Of a stretch of DNA of 7,115 nucleotides, positions 1 to 5,356 are shown in pieces. The notes below the pieces were generated by a model that had not been told where the DNA came from, made no database searches, and worked only from the letters and a program-made list of their open reading frames with translations. A program made the translations under genes and the position numbers. The DNA comes from Gammaproteobacteria bacterium (GTDB taxonomy: Bacteria > Pseudomonadota > Gammaproteobacteria > Eutrophobiales > Eutrophobiaceae). The stretch is taken from positions 1 through 7,115 of the forward strand of contig JACVQI010000098.1 in NCBI GenBank assembly GCA_015661095.1. Reading direction: 5' to 3'. How positions within the stretch are numbered: position 1 is the stretch's first letter; each line of letters begins with the position of its first letter.

Positions 1-117
1 TTCCCACAGGTGTTTATCAATGGTGAATTGATCGGCGGCTGTGATATCACCCTGGATCTGCACCAGAAGGGTGAATTACAGAAAATGCTGGATGCCGCGA
101 CCCGCGCGAAAGCCTAA
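1..117 (+). CDS. grxD: Monothiol glutaredoxin (Grx4/GrxD family), C-terminal 38 residues only
   Basis: The reading frame is open from the window edge and ends at TAA (115-117). It begins FPQVFINGELIGGCDI, the conserved C-terminal half of monothiol glutaredoxins: the Pro of the cis-Pro loop, then NGELIGG and the CDI glutathione-binding motif, followed by a helix (LHQKGELQKML) and a short charged tail. In this family the protein binds a [2Fe-2S] cluster with glutathione, often as a dimer or with a BolA partner, and delivers it in the cytoplasm. The CGFS active site lies upstream of the window and cannot be checked. The tail is slightly shorter than in E. coli GrxD. The gene converges on the dnaQ operon; a stem-loop follows 27 bases after the stop. 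Family assignment is firm, and the symbol is by best resemblance. Confidence 0.85.
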   Translation, partial: FPQVFINGELIGGCDITLDLHQKGELQKMLDAATRAKA

Positions 118-144
118 TCCGCGTTACTCATTTTATCCGAAGTT

Positions 145-172
145 GGTCGCGTTGAGACACCTCAACGTGACC
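145..172 (+). terminator. Stem-loop after the glutaredoxin gene, possible terminator
   Basis: A 12-bp stem (145-156 with 161-172, one G-T pair at 149/168) closes on the four-base loop ACAC. It starts 27 bases after the glutaredoxin stop codon, where a rho-independent terminator would sit. No run of T follows (the next bases are GTTGGTATCG), so it is not a canonical intrinsic terminator. It could instead stabilise the 3' end of the message or support termination from both convergent operons. Confidence 0.4.
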
Positions 173-224
173 GTTGGTATCGTTACAGTGTCTGCACAAG
201 CAATGCATCATCCTGTTGTAATTA

Positions 225-379
225 GGGAAGCTCTGAATAAGTCCCTCCTGGACTTTTCAGAGCCCGCAAAGTAAAAGATGTGACTTTTACTTAGCTCCAT
301 TGTTCAAACAGTTCCCTGTTTGAACAATGCCGGCACATCCATGTACCGGACGGAACCTCTGAGTTAATCAGAGGTTCCT
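225..379. mobile_element. 155-bp MITE-like element with terminal inverted repeats and five hairpins
   Basis: The ends match in inverted orientation at 13 of 16 positions: GGGAAGCTCTGAATAA at 225-240 against AGGAACCTCTGATTAA read on the minus strand from 379 to 364. The element is flanked by an exact TAATTA at 219-224 and 380-385, which fits a 6-bp target duplication. Inside lie five consecutive stem-loops: 230-263 (one bulge), 269-292 (perfect 9-bp arms), 299-328 (perfect 13-bp arms, loop TTCC), 330-349 (one mismatch), and 352-378 (perfect 11-bp arms, loop GTTAA). It has no credible ORF, so it would be non-autonomous. From memory, the left end resembles IS5-family tips, but IS5 usually makes 4-bp YTAR duplications (TTAG/TTAA can be read here if the ends are set one base inward on the left). 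Family is therefore unsettled. Confidence 0.7.
352..378. repeat. Perfect 11-bp inverted repeat abutting the dnaQ stop
   Basis: The arms GGAACCTCTGA (352-362) and TCAGAGGTTCC (368-378) are perfect complements around the loop GTTAA. It is the terminal hairpin of the miniature element and lies four bases beyond the last base of dnaQ. Read on the minus strand it is the first structure a transcript leaving dnaQ would form. No T run follows on that strand (GTCCGGTACA), so any terminator role would be rho-assisted or 3'-end protective. On the plus strand it is followed by TTAATTAATG, which is only weakly U-rich. Confidence 0.6.
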
Positions 380-382
380 TAA

Positions 383-1102
383 TTAATGTTCTCCTTCCAG
401 GCTGCGCCAGATGCTCCGTGCACCGCTGCCTTTTTCCAGCGCATCCAGGAACTTCTCATGCTCAGCCGCTTCCTCGGCGCTGGGTTCGATAATGATTAAA
501 TTCAGATGCTGCCGATCCAGCTCGGCAGTCGTAAAGGCGCCTGCCTGCCCTGGGTACAGCTCATCTTCCAGGGACAAAGAGGTTTGGCCGCCGGTCATGG
601 CAAGATAGACATCGAGCAGGAGCTGGGCATCCAGCAAGGCACCATGAACATCGCGCTGGGAATTGTCGATACTGTAGCGCGAGCACAGGGCATCCAGGCT
701 GTTTTTCTGCCCCGGGTGCAGCTCCCGCGCGATTTTCAAGCTGTCAACAACCTTGCAATACTCCTCCAGACGGCCCCATTCCGGGCCCAGTTGTTCCAGT
801 TCGGCGTTAATAAAAGCGACATCGAACGGGGCATTATGAATAATCAGTTCTGAATCGCGGATGAAACCGATGAAATCCGCGGCGACATCCTTAAAGAGTG
901 GTTTGCCGGCGAGAAATTCCTTGCTCAAGCCATGCACATCGTAGGCGCCATCCTCCACGTCGCGTTCCGGATTGAGGTACTGGTGAAAATAATTGGTGGT
1001 GCGCCTGCGGTTTATCACTTCCACGCAGCCTATCTCAATGATACGGTGGCCTTGGGTCGGTTCCAGGCCCGTGGTTTCGGTGTCCAGCACTACCTGCCGC
1101 AT
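383..1102 (-). CDS. dnaQ: DNA polymerase III epsilon subunit, 3'-5' proofreading exonuclease
   Basis: This 239-residue protein is close to the E. coli DnaQ length (243). All DEDDh exonuclease motifs are present: Exo I DTETTG (Asp7, Glu9), Exo II HNAPFD (Asp94), and Exo III HGALLDAQ (His153, Asp158). It removes mispaired 3' ends within the Pol III core. After the nuclease domain, QTSLSL (173-178) fits a beta-clamp-binding motif, and the tail beyond should be the alpha-subunit-binding segment. The start is ATG; an in-frame TAA lies six codons upstream with no alternative ATG, and the Shine-Dalgarno is weak. It sits 24 bases downstream of rnhA on the same strand, so it is probably the last gene of an operon with rnhA and the methyltransferase gene. 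Its TAA stop (385-383) lies within the target duplication of the adjacent miniature element. Confidence 0.97.
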   Translation of the reverse strand: MRQVVLDTETTGLEPTQGHRIIEIGCVEVINRRRTTNYFHQYLNPERDVEDGAYDVHGLSKEFLAGKPLFKDVAADFIGFIRDSELIIHNAPFDVAFINAELEQLGPEWGRLEEYCKVVDSLKIARELHPGQKNSLDALCSRYSIDNSQRDVHGALLDAQLLLDVYLAMTGGQTSLSLEDELYPGQAGAFTTAELDRQHLNLIIIEPSAEEAAEHEKFLDALEKGSGARSIWRSLEGEH

Positions 1103-1126
1103 GGAATCAGCTAAGTATTAGCATAG

Positions 1127-1573
1127 TCATAGGCGTTCAAGCATAACATCGATTGCCTGATTTGCCAGCCGGTCCGCCTGTTCATTTTCCGGATGACCGC
1201 TGTGGCCTTTCACCCAGAGCCATTCGATCTCATGTTTGCTGTTGACGGCATCGAGTTGCTGCCACAGATCCACGTTTTTCACCGGTTTCTTGCCAGCGGT
1301 CCGCCAGTTTTTTTTCTTCCAGCCCGGCAACCATTGGGTGATGCCGTTTTTCACATAGACCGAATCCGTGGTCAATTGCACCCGGCAAGGACGCTTGAGT
1401 TCAGTCAGTGCCTGAATGGCGGCCGTCAGTTCCATGCGATTATTGGTCGTGTCCGCATCGGCGCCGGATAATTCCTTCTCTACGCCGTTATAACGCAGGA
1501 CCGCGCCCCAGCCGCCCGGCCCGGGGTTGCCGCGGCAGGCGCCATCAGTAAAGATTTCGACAACTTTACTCAT
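1127..1573 (-). CDS. rnhA: Ribonuclease HI
   Basis: The 148-residue protein hydrolyses the RNA strand of RNA:DNA hybrids in the cytoplasm. All catalytic residues fall at the E. coli numbering: Asp10 (IFTDGACRGNPGPGGWG), Glu48 (NNRMEL), Asp70 (TTDSVYV), His124 and Asp134 (KGHSGHPENEQADRLAN). The Trp/Lys-rich basic protrusion that grips the hybrid is present (81-104: WLPGWKKKNW onward). An in-frame ATG at 1699 would add 42 residues, but these have no family counterpart and lie inside the methyltransferase gene, so the ATG at 1573 is chosen. That ATG overlaps the last 8 bases of the methyltransferase gene, and no clear Shine-Dalgarno precedes it, which suggests translational coupling. dnaQ follows on the same strand, unlike E. 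coli, where the two genes are divergent. Confidence 0.97.
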   Translation of the reverse strand: MSKVVEIFTDGACRGNPGPGGWGAVLRYNGVEKELSGADADTTNNRMELTAAIQALTELKRPCRVQLTTDSVYVKNGITQWLPGWKKKNWRTAGKKPVKNVDLWQQLDAVNSKHEIEWLWVKGHSGHPENEQADRLANQAIDVMLERL

Positions 1574-2348
1574 GGAGTGAATCGCGCATGCGGGTCGAAG
1601 GCTCGACGATACCAGCGATGATGCTGCGCTTATCGCGCCAGCGCAGTTTAATTGGGGTAAGCGGCAGCACGCGTTTGCGGGCCACGATGAGGTAGGCACT
1701 GCCGAACCAGGGCCAGCAATATTTTCCCAGTTTCTCCAGGAAGACGAGCCGTTGCATGATCCGGCTGTTTTTCAGTGGCGGCCGGAAAAAAAACCGCTCT
1801 ATACTGAGCAATTCCAGATCCAGGAGCGACAGCCAGTCCTTGATCCTGGCCAACCCGAAGAAATGCCCGCACCAGGGCGGCACTTCACGCCAGGCCTGTA
1901 ACAATCGCCATAATCCCCATAAGCTCCAGGGATTGAATCCGATAATCACCAGATGTCCTTCACCGATCAAGACCCGTTCCACCTCCCGCAGCAGTTTGTG
2001 CGGGTTGGCAGTATATTCCAGCACATGCGGCATAAAGACCACGTCCAAGCTGTCGGATGCCAGCGCCAGTGCATCTGCACTGCTGATGACGTCGGTCCGG
2101 CAACCGTGATTCACCTGTTCATCGAGTTGCAGGATGATCTTGTGTGAAATGCGGCTGGCTTCGATAAAGCCATGCTCATGCAGACAGCCGAGCTGTACGA
2201 TATGGTATCCAAACAGATCAGTCAGGGCCTGGCTCGCCTTGAGCTGTTCCATCTGTAACAGTGCCTCACCCAGGGGACTGGCGAACCAGACCCTCAGCAT
2301 CTGCCTGATTGAGTAATCCGCGACCGCTAAATTTTGCCTGTCTGCCAC
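1566..2348 (-). CDS. yafS: YafS-like class I SAM-dependent methyltransferase, substrate unknown
   Basis: This 260-residue protein resembles E. coli YafS along its length: FGYHIVQLG (46-54), DSLDVVFMPHVLEYTANPHK (99-118), LLREVERVLIGEGHLVIIGF (119-138), NPWSLWGLW (139-147), DWLSLLDLELL (171-181), and IVARKRVLPLTP (221-232). The middle block matches Methyltransf_11-type folds. The usual glycine-rich SAM loop is degenerate (VQLGCLHEHG), as it also is in YafS, so activity is not assured. The substrate is unknown. The start is GTG at 2348 with GGTGA nine bases upstream; an ATG at 2300 (residue 17) is the alternative. It is the first gene of a minus-strand operon, overlaps rnhA by 8 bases, and is divergent from gloB, a neighbourhood shared with E. 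coli. Family identity is solid; function is not. Confidence 0.85.
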   Translation of the reverse strand: MADRQNLAVADYSIRQMLRVWFASPLGEALLQMEQLKASQALTDLFGYHIVQLGCLHEHGFIEASRISHKIILQLDEQVNHGCRTDVISSADALALASDSLDVVFMPHVLEYTANPHKLLREVERVLIGEGHLVIIGFNPWSLWGLWRLLQAWREVPPWCGHFFGLARIKDWLSLLDLELLSIERFFFRPPLKNSRIMQRLVFLEKLGKYCWPWFGSAYLIVARKRVLPLTPIKLRWRDKRSIIAGIVEPSTRMRDSLHE

Positions 2349-2390
2349 AATGGTTAATCACCAGAAATTTCAACGGGATTTTACCATTGT
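2347..2390. repeat. Inverted repeat spanning the methyltransferase start and its promoter
   Basis: ACAATGGT at 2347-2354 is the perfect complement of ACCATTGT at 2383-2390, with 28 bases between. The left arm covers the GTG start codon region of the methyltransferase gene, and the right arm overlaps the candidate extended -10. It could be a spaced operator in the divergent promoter region or a 5' leader structure, but 8-bp arms at this distance can also arise by chance. Confidence 0.3.
2378..2386 (-). promoter_or_regulatory. Candidate extended -10 promoter for the methyltransferase-rnhA-dnaQ operon
   Basis: Read on the minus strand, TGGTAAAAT is an extended -10 (TG, one base, TAAAAT) about 30 bases upstream of the GTG start at 2348. 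This would give a short leader of roughly 20 bases. No good -35 lies at 16-18 bases, which is tolerable for an extended -10. One arm of the ACAATGGT/ACCATTGT inverted repeat overlaps this element. Confidence 0.35.
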
Positions 2391-2417
2391 CTTGCAGCAT
2401 TGACTCTGGTTACTTCT

Positions 2418-2431
2418 GCATGCGAGCATGC
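2418..2431 (+). promoter_or_regulatory. Small hairpin occupying the gloB ribosome-binding region
   Basis: GCATG (2418-2422) and CATGC (2427-2431) form a 5-bp stem around the loop CGAG. The structure ends four bases before the gloB ATG at 2436, where a Shine-Dalgarno would normally lie, and no clear purine-rich site is visible. It may modulate gloB translation or be incidental. The same bases also read as two copies of the palindrome GCATGC separated by GA. Confidence 0.3.
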
Positions 2432-2435
2432 GCGG

Positions 2436-3206
2436 ATGATTAAAGTTGAGCCGGTACAGGCATTCTCTGATAATTACATCTGGCTGATTATCCAGACGGA
2501 TAATCAGCGCGTAGCGATAGTCGATCCGGGCGATGCCGCGCCGGTCCTGCAGCGGTTGCAGAATGAGCAACTGGAACCCGCGGCCATCTTAATCACCCAT
2601 CATCATCCGGATCATACGGGCGGCGTGCGGGACCTGCTGGACCATTACACTATCCCGGTTTACGGTCCCGGCACTGAACAAATACCCTGCCGCAGCCATG
2701 CACTGGGCGAAGGTGACGTTGTCGATCTGCAGAACCTGTCCATGCAGTTCAGGGTCATGGACATACCGGGTCATACCGCTGGAGCCATCGCTTATTACGG
2801 CAACGACATGGTTTTTGTCGGTGACACCCTGTTCATGTCCGGTTGCGGACGGCTGTTTGAAGGGACTCCCGCGCAGATGCATCAATCGCTCAGCAGACTC
2901 GCCACTTTGCCCGATAGTACCCTGGTGTATTGCGGGCATGAATATACCCTCGCCAATCTGAAATTCGCGCAGGCGGTCGAACCCGGGAACCAGGATATCC
3001 AGCAACGTATGGAGCAGAGTCAGGTCCGCCGCAAAAACGATTTGCCGACAGTGCCAGGCAGTATCGCCCTGGAAAAACTGACCAACCCCTTTCTCCGTAC
3101 GGGCGAGCCAAATGTAATCGCTGCCGCGAATCGCCACCGGCAGCAAAAGTCAGCGAATGCCACCGAGGTATTTGCCACATTGCGCAGCTGGAAGGACAAA
3201 TTCTAA
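2436..3206 (+). CDS. gloB: Hydroxyacylglutathione hydrolase (glyoxalase II)
   Basis: This 256-residue metallo-beta-lactamase-fold enzyme (E. coli GloB has 251) hydrolyses S-lactoylglutathione to lactate and glutathione in the cytoplasm, the second step of methylglyoxal detoxification. The two-metal site is complete: THHHPDHTGG (His55, His57, Asp59, His60), PGHTAG (His113), GDTLF (Asp130), and CGHEYT (His168). FSDNYIW (10-16) and the C-terminal LRSWKDKF are also typical. The ATG at 2436 gives the family N-terminus (MIKVEPVQAFSDNYIW); a TTG at 2400 would add 12 residues without family support. The gene is divergent from the methyltransferase gene and upstream of mltD, as in E. coli. The 186-bp gap to mltD suggests separate transcription. 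Confidence 0.97.
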   Translation: MIKVEPVQAFSDNYIWLIIQTDNQRVAIVDPGDAAPVLQRLQNEQLEPAAILITHHHPDHTGGVRDLLDHYTIPVYGPGTEQIPCRSHALGEGDVVDLQNLSMQFRVMDIPGHTAGAIAYYGNDMVFVGDTLFMSGCGRLFEGTPAQMHQSLSRLATLPDSTLVYCGHEYTLANLKFAQAVEPGNQDIQQRMEQSQVRRKNDLPTVPGSIALEKLTNPFLRTGEPNVIAAANRHRQQKSANATEVFATLRSWKDKF

Positions 3207-3392
3207 TCCGCTTTCTCACCGTCTGATCGGAATTGACTTTAGTTATTCAGACAGGCGATCGATGATGAAAAAAAATCACAACCGTTGTATTAATGTCGCG
3301 ATTCATACAGTAATGAAGATCCCGATCAATCATTCCATAACTATCGAGTTTTAAAACTTGACCAATCCAGCTCGGCTACCTAGTATTGCGGG
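3207..3392 (+). other. Intergenic spacer between gloB and mltD, no convincing gene
   Basis: This 186-bp stretch holds a weak inverted repeat, GTCTGA (3221-3226) with TCAGAC (3247-3252) and a 20-base loop, and no T run, so it is a poor terminator for gloB. A 30-codon frame at 3262-3354 (MMKKNH...) lacks a Shine-Dalgarno and a recognisable product, and I do not call it a gene. The right third carries the palindrome and promoter candidate for mltD. The region is visibly more AT-rich than the flanking genes. Confidence 0.6.
3358..3386 (+). promoter_or_regulatory. Candidate sigma-70 promoter for mltD, apparently giving a leaderless message
   Basis: TTGACC (3358-3363) and TAGTAT (3381-3386) are separated by exactly 17 bases and match the sigma-70 consensus at 5 of 6 and 4 of 6 positions. 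The -10 ends six bases before the mltD ATG (3393), so transcription would begin at or next to the start codon. No Shine-Dalgarno is visible before that ATG. A 12-bp AT-rich palindrome, AGTTTTAAAACT (3347-3358), abuts the -35 and could be a regulator site or an upstream AT-rich element. Confidence 0.45.
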
Positions 3393-5276
3393 ATGTATAT
3401 AAACCGTTTGCTGCTCCCCGCGGCGATAATACTAATAATAACTGGTTGTACTTCCTCTTCTTATCTGCCCGATCAGCAGTCTGGATCTGTTTTCAGAAAA
3501 CCAGCAGACCATGGCGACTCCGTAGCTCGAACAACACGCAAACATCCTGGCACAGCCGTAAATCCCGCGGATACCGATGGACAGGGTAATACTCAGAGTG
3601 CTGCAGATACTGCATTGGACGATGCTGACGCCGGTGATTTATGGCTACGTCTGGGCGCTGGAATCAAACTGGACCGGTACCTACAGCAGCGCACTGTCCA
3701 GGAGAAATTATCCTGGTATGGCCGGAATCAGGAATATCTGGACCGGGTTTCCGAACGCGCCCGACCCTATCTCTATTTCATTGTCGAAGAACTGGAACGA
3801 CGGGATATGCCTACGGAACTGGCGTTGTTACCCATCGTCGAAAGTGCTTTCCATCCCTTCGCTCATTCTCCCAGCAGCGCCTCCGGCATCTGGCAATTTA
3901 TTCCGAGTACCGGGATACGTTACGGTCTCAAACAAAACTGGTGGTATGACGGACGCCGGGATATTGTCGCAGCCACCCATGCGGCTCTGGACTATCTGGG
4001 AAAACTGAACCAGGAATTTAACGGTGACTGGTTGCTGGCGCTGGCGGCCTATAATACGGGCGAGAAAAATGTCGCCAGGGCGATTCAGCGCAATAAACAG
4101 ATGGGCAGGAAATGGGATTTCTGGTCCCTGTCACTGCCGCGCGAGACACGCGGCTATGTGCCGAGTTTGCTCGCCGTAGCCGAACTGGTCGCTAACCCTG
4201 GACAACACGGCATTGCCTGGAAGCCGATTCCGGACAAACAATATTTCGCCCAGGTCGAAACAGGTGGACAACTGGATCTGGCCCTGGTGGCGGAATTATC
4301 CGAACAAACCATGAATGAAGTGTATATCCTGAACCCCGCTTATAATCGCTGGGCCACTGATCCGGATGGGCCACACAGTGTACTGATACCGATGAAAAAA
4401 TCGGCAGCTTTCAAATCCAGACTATCCGAACTGCCAAAAGAAGAACGGATTACCTGGACACGCCATGCCATTAAACGCGGCGAATCCCTGGGAACCATTG
4501 CACAGCAATATCACATCAGCACAGAAGCCCTGAAACAAGCCAATGGCTTGCGTGGTAATCTGGTCCATACCGGCAATTCCCTGCTCATACCGACAGCCAG
4601 ACAACCGGACAGGCATTATTCCATGAGCGCGGATGCACGGCTTTATCAGGGACTGCAGAAGACGGGAGCAGGCGAAAAATACGTCTATACGGTGCAACGT
4701 GGCGACAACTTGTGGGATATCGGCCAGCGCTATGGCCTGGGTGTCGAGCGCCTGTGCGCCTGGAATGGCATACCGCCAAACAAGTTACTCCGCCCAGGAC
4801 AAAAACTCACGCTGTGGCTGGCAACGGATAAAAATACCAAGGTCGCGGCCAACTCCAGCAAACCTGAGACATCGAACAACAACCCGGTGCGTGTCGTCAC
4901 GACGGCGATCAATCCTATAAATCTCGTCACCTATACCGTAAAAATTGGAGACTCCCTGTGGTTAATCGCCAGACGTTTCGGCACCACGGTCACCCAGTTG
5001 ATGACCTGGAATCATCTCGCGCGGGGCAGCATGCTGAAACCTGGGCAGCAATTAAACGTCCAGCCGGTGGCTTATCATCAGGCAGATGCCGGCACCACAA
5101 CCCTCGCCGCGAAAAACTCGACCATGAATTACACTGTTAAAAAAGGCGATACCCTCTGGCTGATTTCGAGAAGGTTCGGAACCACCATCACCCAGATTGT
5201 CCAATGGAATAACCTCTCCGATACCCATCTCCTGCAACCCGGACAAACACTGGTTCTCTACCCGAACGAGGCTTAA
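3393..5276 (+). CDS. mltD: Membrane-bound lytic murein transglycosylase D with four LysM repeats
   Basis: This 627-residue protein cleaves the MurNAc-GlcNAc bond of murein, forming 1,6-anhydroMurNAc ends. An N-terminal lipoprotein signal (MYINRLLLPAAIILIITGC) ends in lipobox ITGC with Cys19; the residue after Cys is Thr, not Asp, so outer-membrane sorting is expected. The SLT domain follows, with catalytic Glu150 in LLPIVESAFHP, then SGIWQFIPSTG (164-174), DGRRD (186-190) and LAAYNTGE (217-224). Four LysM peptidoglycan-binding repeats lie at about 357-400, 431-475, 513-557 and 580-623, the last two most alike (RRFGTT in both). E. coli MltD is 452 residues with fewer LysM repeats, so the C-terminus is extended. 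An in-frame TAG lies four codons upstream, no alternative start keeps the signal peptide, and no Shine-Dalgarno is seen. It neighbours gloB as in E. coli. Confidence 0.95.
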   Translation: MYINRLLLPAAIILIITGCTSSSYLPDQQSGSVFRKPADHGDSVARTTRKHPGTAVNPADTDGQGNTQSAADTALDDADAGDLWLRLGAGIKLDRYLQQRTVQEKLSWYGRNQEYLDRVSERARPYLYFIVEELERRDMPTELALLPIVESAFHPFAHSPSSASGIWQFIPSTGIRYGLKQNWWYDGRRDIVAATHAALDYLGKLNQEFNGDWLLALAAYNTGEKNVARAIQRNKQMGRKWDFWSLSLPRETRGYVPSLLAVAELVANPGQHGIAWKPIPDKQYFAQVETGGQLDLALVAELSEQTMNEVYILNPAYNRWATDPDGPHSVLIPMKKSAAFKSRLSELPKEERITWTRHAIKRGESLGTIAQQYHISTEALKQANGLRGNLVHTGNSLLIPTARQPDRHYSMSADARLYQGLQKTGAGEKYVYTVQRGDNLWDIGQRYGLGVERLCAWNGIPPNKLLRPGQKLTLWLATDKNTKVAANSSKPETSNNNPVRVVTTAINPINLVTYTVKIGDSLWLIARRFGTTVTQLMTWNHLARGSMLKPGQQLNVQPVAYHQADAGTTTLAAKNSTMNYTVKKGDTLWLISRRFGTTITQIVQWNNLSDTHLLQPGQTLVLYPNEA

Positions 5277-5356
5277 TTCCCCACGGCGTATCTGCCCGGC
5301 ATACCCCAGAAATACCAGTTTGTGCATCCGGAATTAATTTTCCGTAAAATTGGGAA
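5277..5356 (+). promoter_or_regulatory. mltD-aas spacer with a candidate -10 for aas
   Basis: The 80-bp gap holds a small stem-loop, CGGAA (5329-5333) with TTCCG (5340-5344) and loop TTAATT, followed directly by TAAAAT (5345-5350), a good -10 hexamer. No convincing -35 lies at 16-18 bases; TTGTGC at 5320-5325 is 19 bases away. GGGA (5352-5355) lies two bases before the ATG, too close for a normal Shine-Dalgarno. aas may have its own weak promoter or be read through from mltD. Confidence 0.25.

Noticed and set aside
41..274. 77-codon ORF running from the glutaredoxin gene into the spacer
   Set aside because: It overlaps a real gene in another frame and then crosses into the hairpin-rich miniature element; its translation looks non-natural.
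118..382. A tRNA gene beside dnaQ, as E. coli has aspV there
   Set aside because: I find no cloverleaf, T-loop consensus or CCA end; the hairpins belong to the miniature element.
1574..1699. N-terminal 42-residue extension of RNase HI from an upstream ATG
   Set aside because: It lies wholly inside the methyltransferase gene in another frame, has no family counterpart, and the ATG at 1573 places all catalytic residues at the standard RNase HI positions.
2400..2435. Earlier gloB start at TTG 2400
   Set aside because: It adds 12 residues absent from the family; the ATG at 2436 gives the typical N-terminus.
3221..3252. Intrinsic terminator for gloB
   Set aside because: Only a 6-bp stem with a 20-base loop and no following T run.
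3262..3354. Thirty-codon ORF (MMKKNHNRC...) in the gloB-mltD spacer
   Set aside because: No Shine-Dalgarno, no recognisable signal or domain, and an AT-rich spacer in which such frames arise by chance.
4929..5265. LysM repeats three and four as a recent tandem DNA repeat
   Set aside because: The two units are alike in protein but differ at many bases, so they are domain repeats and not a DNA repeat liable to slippage.
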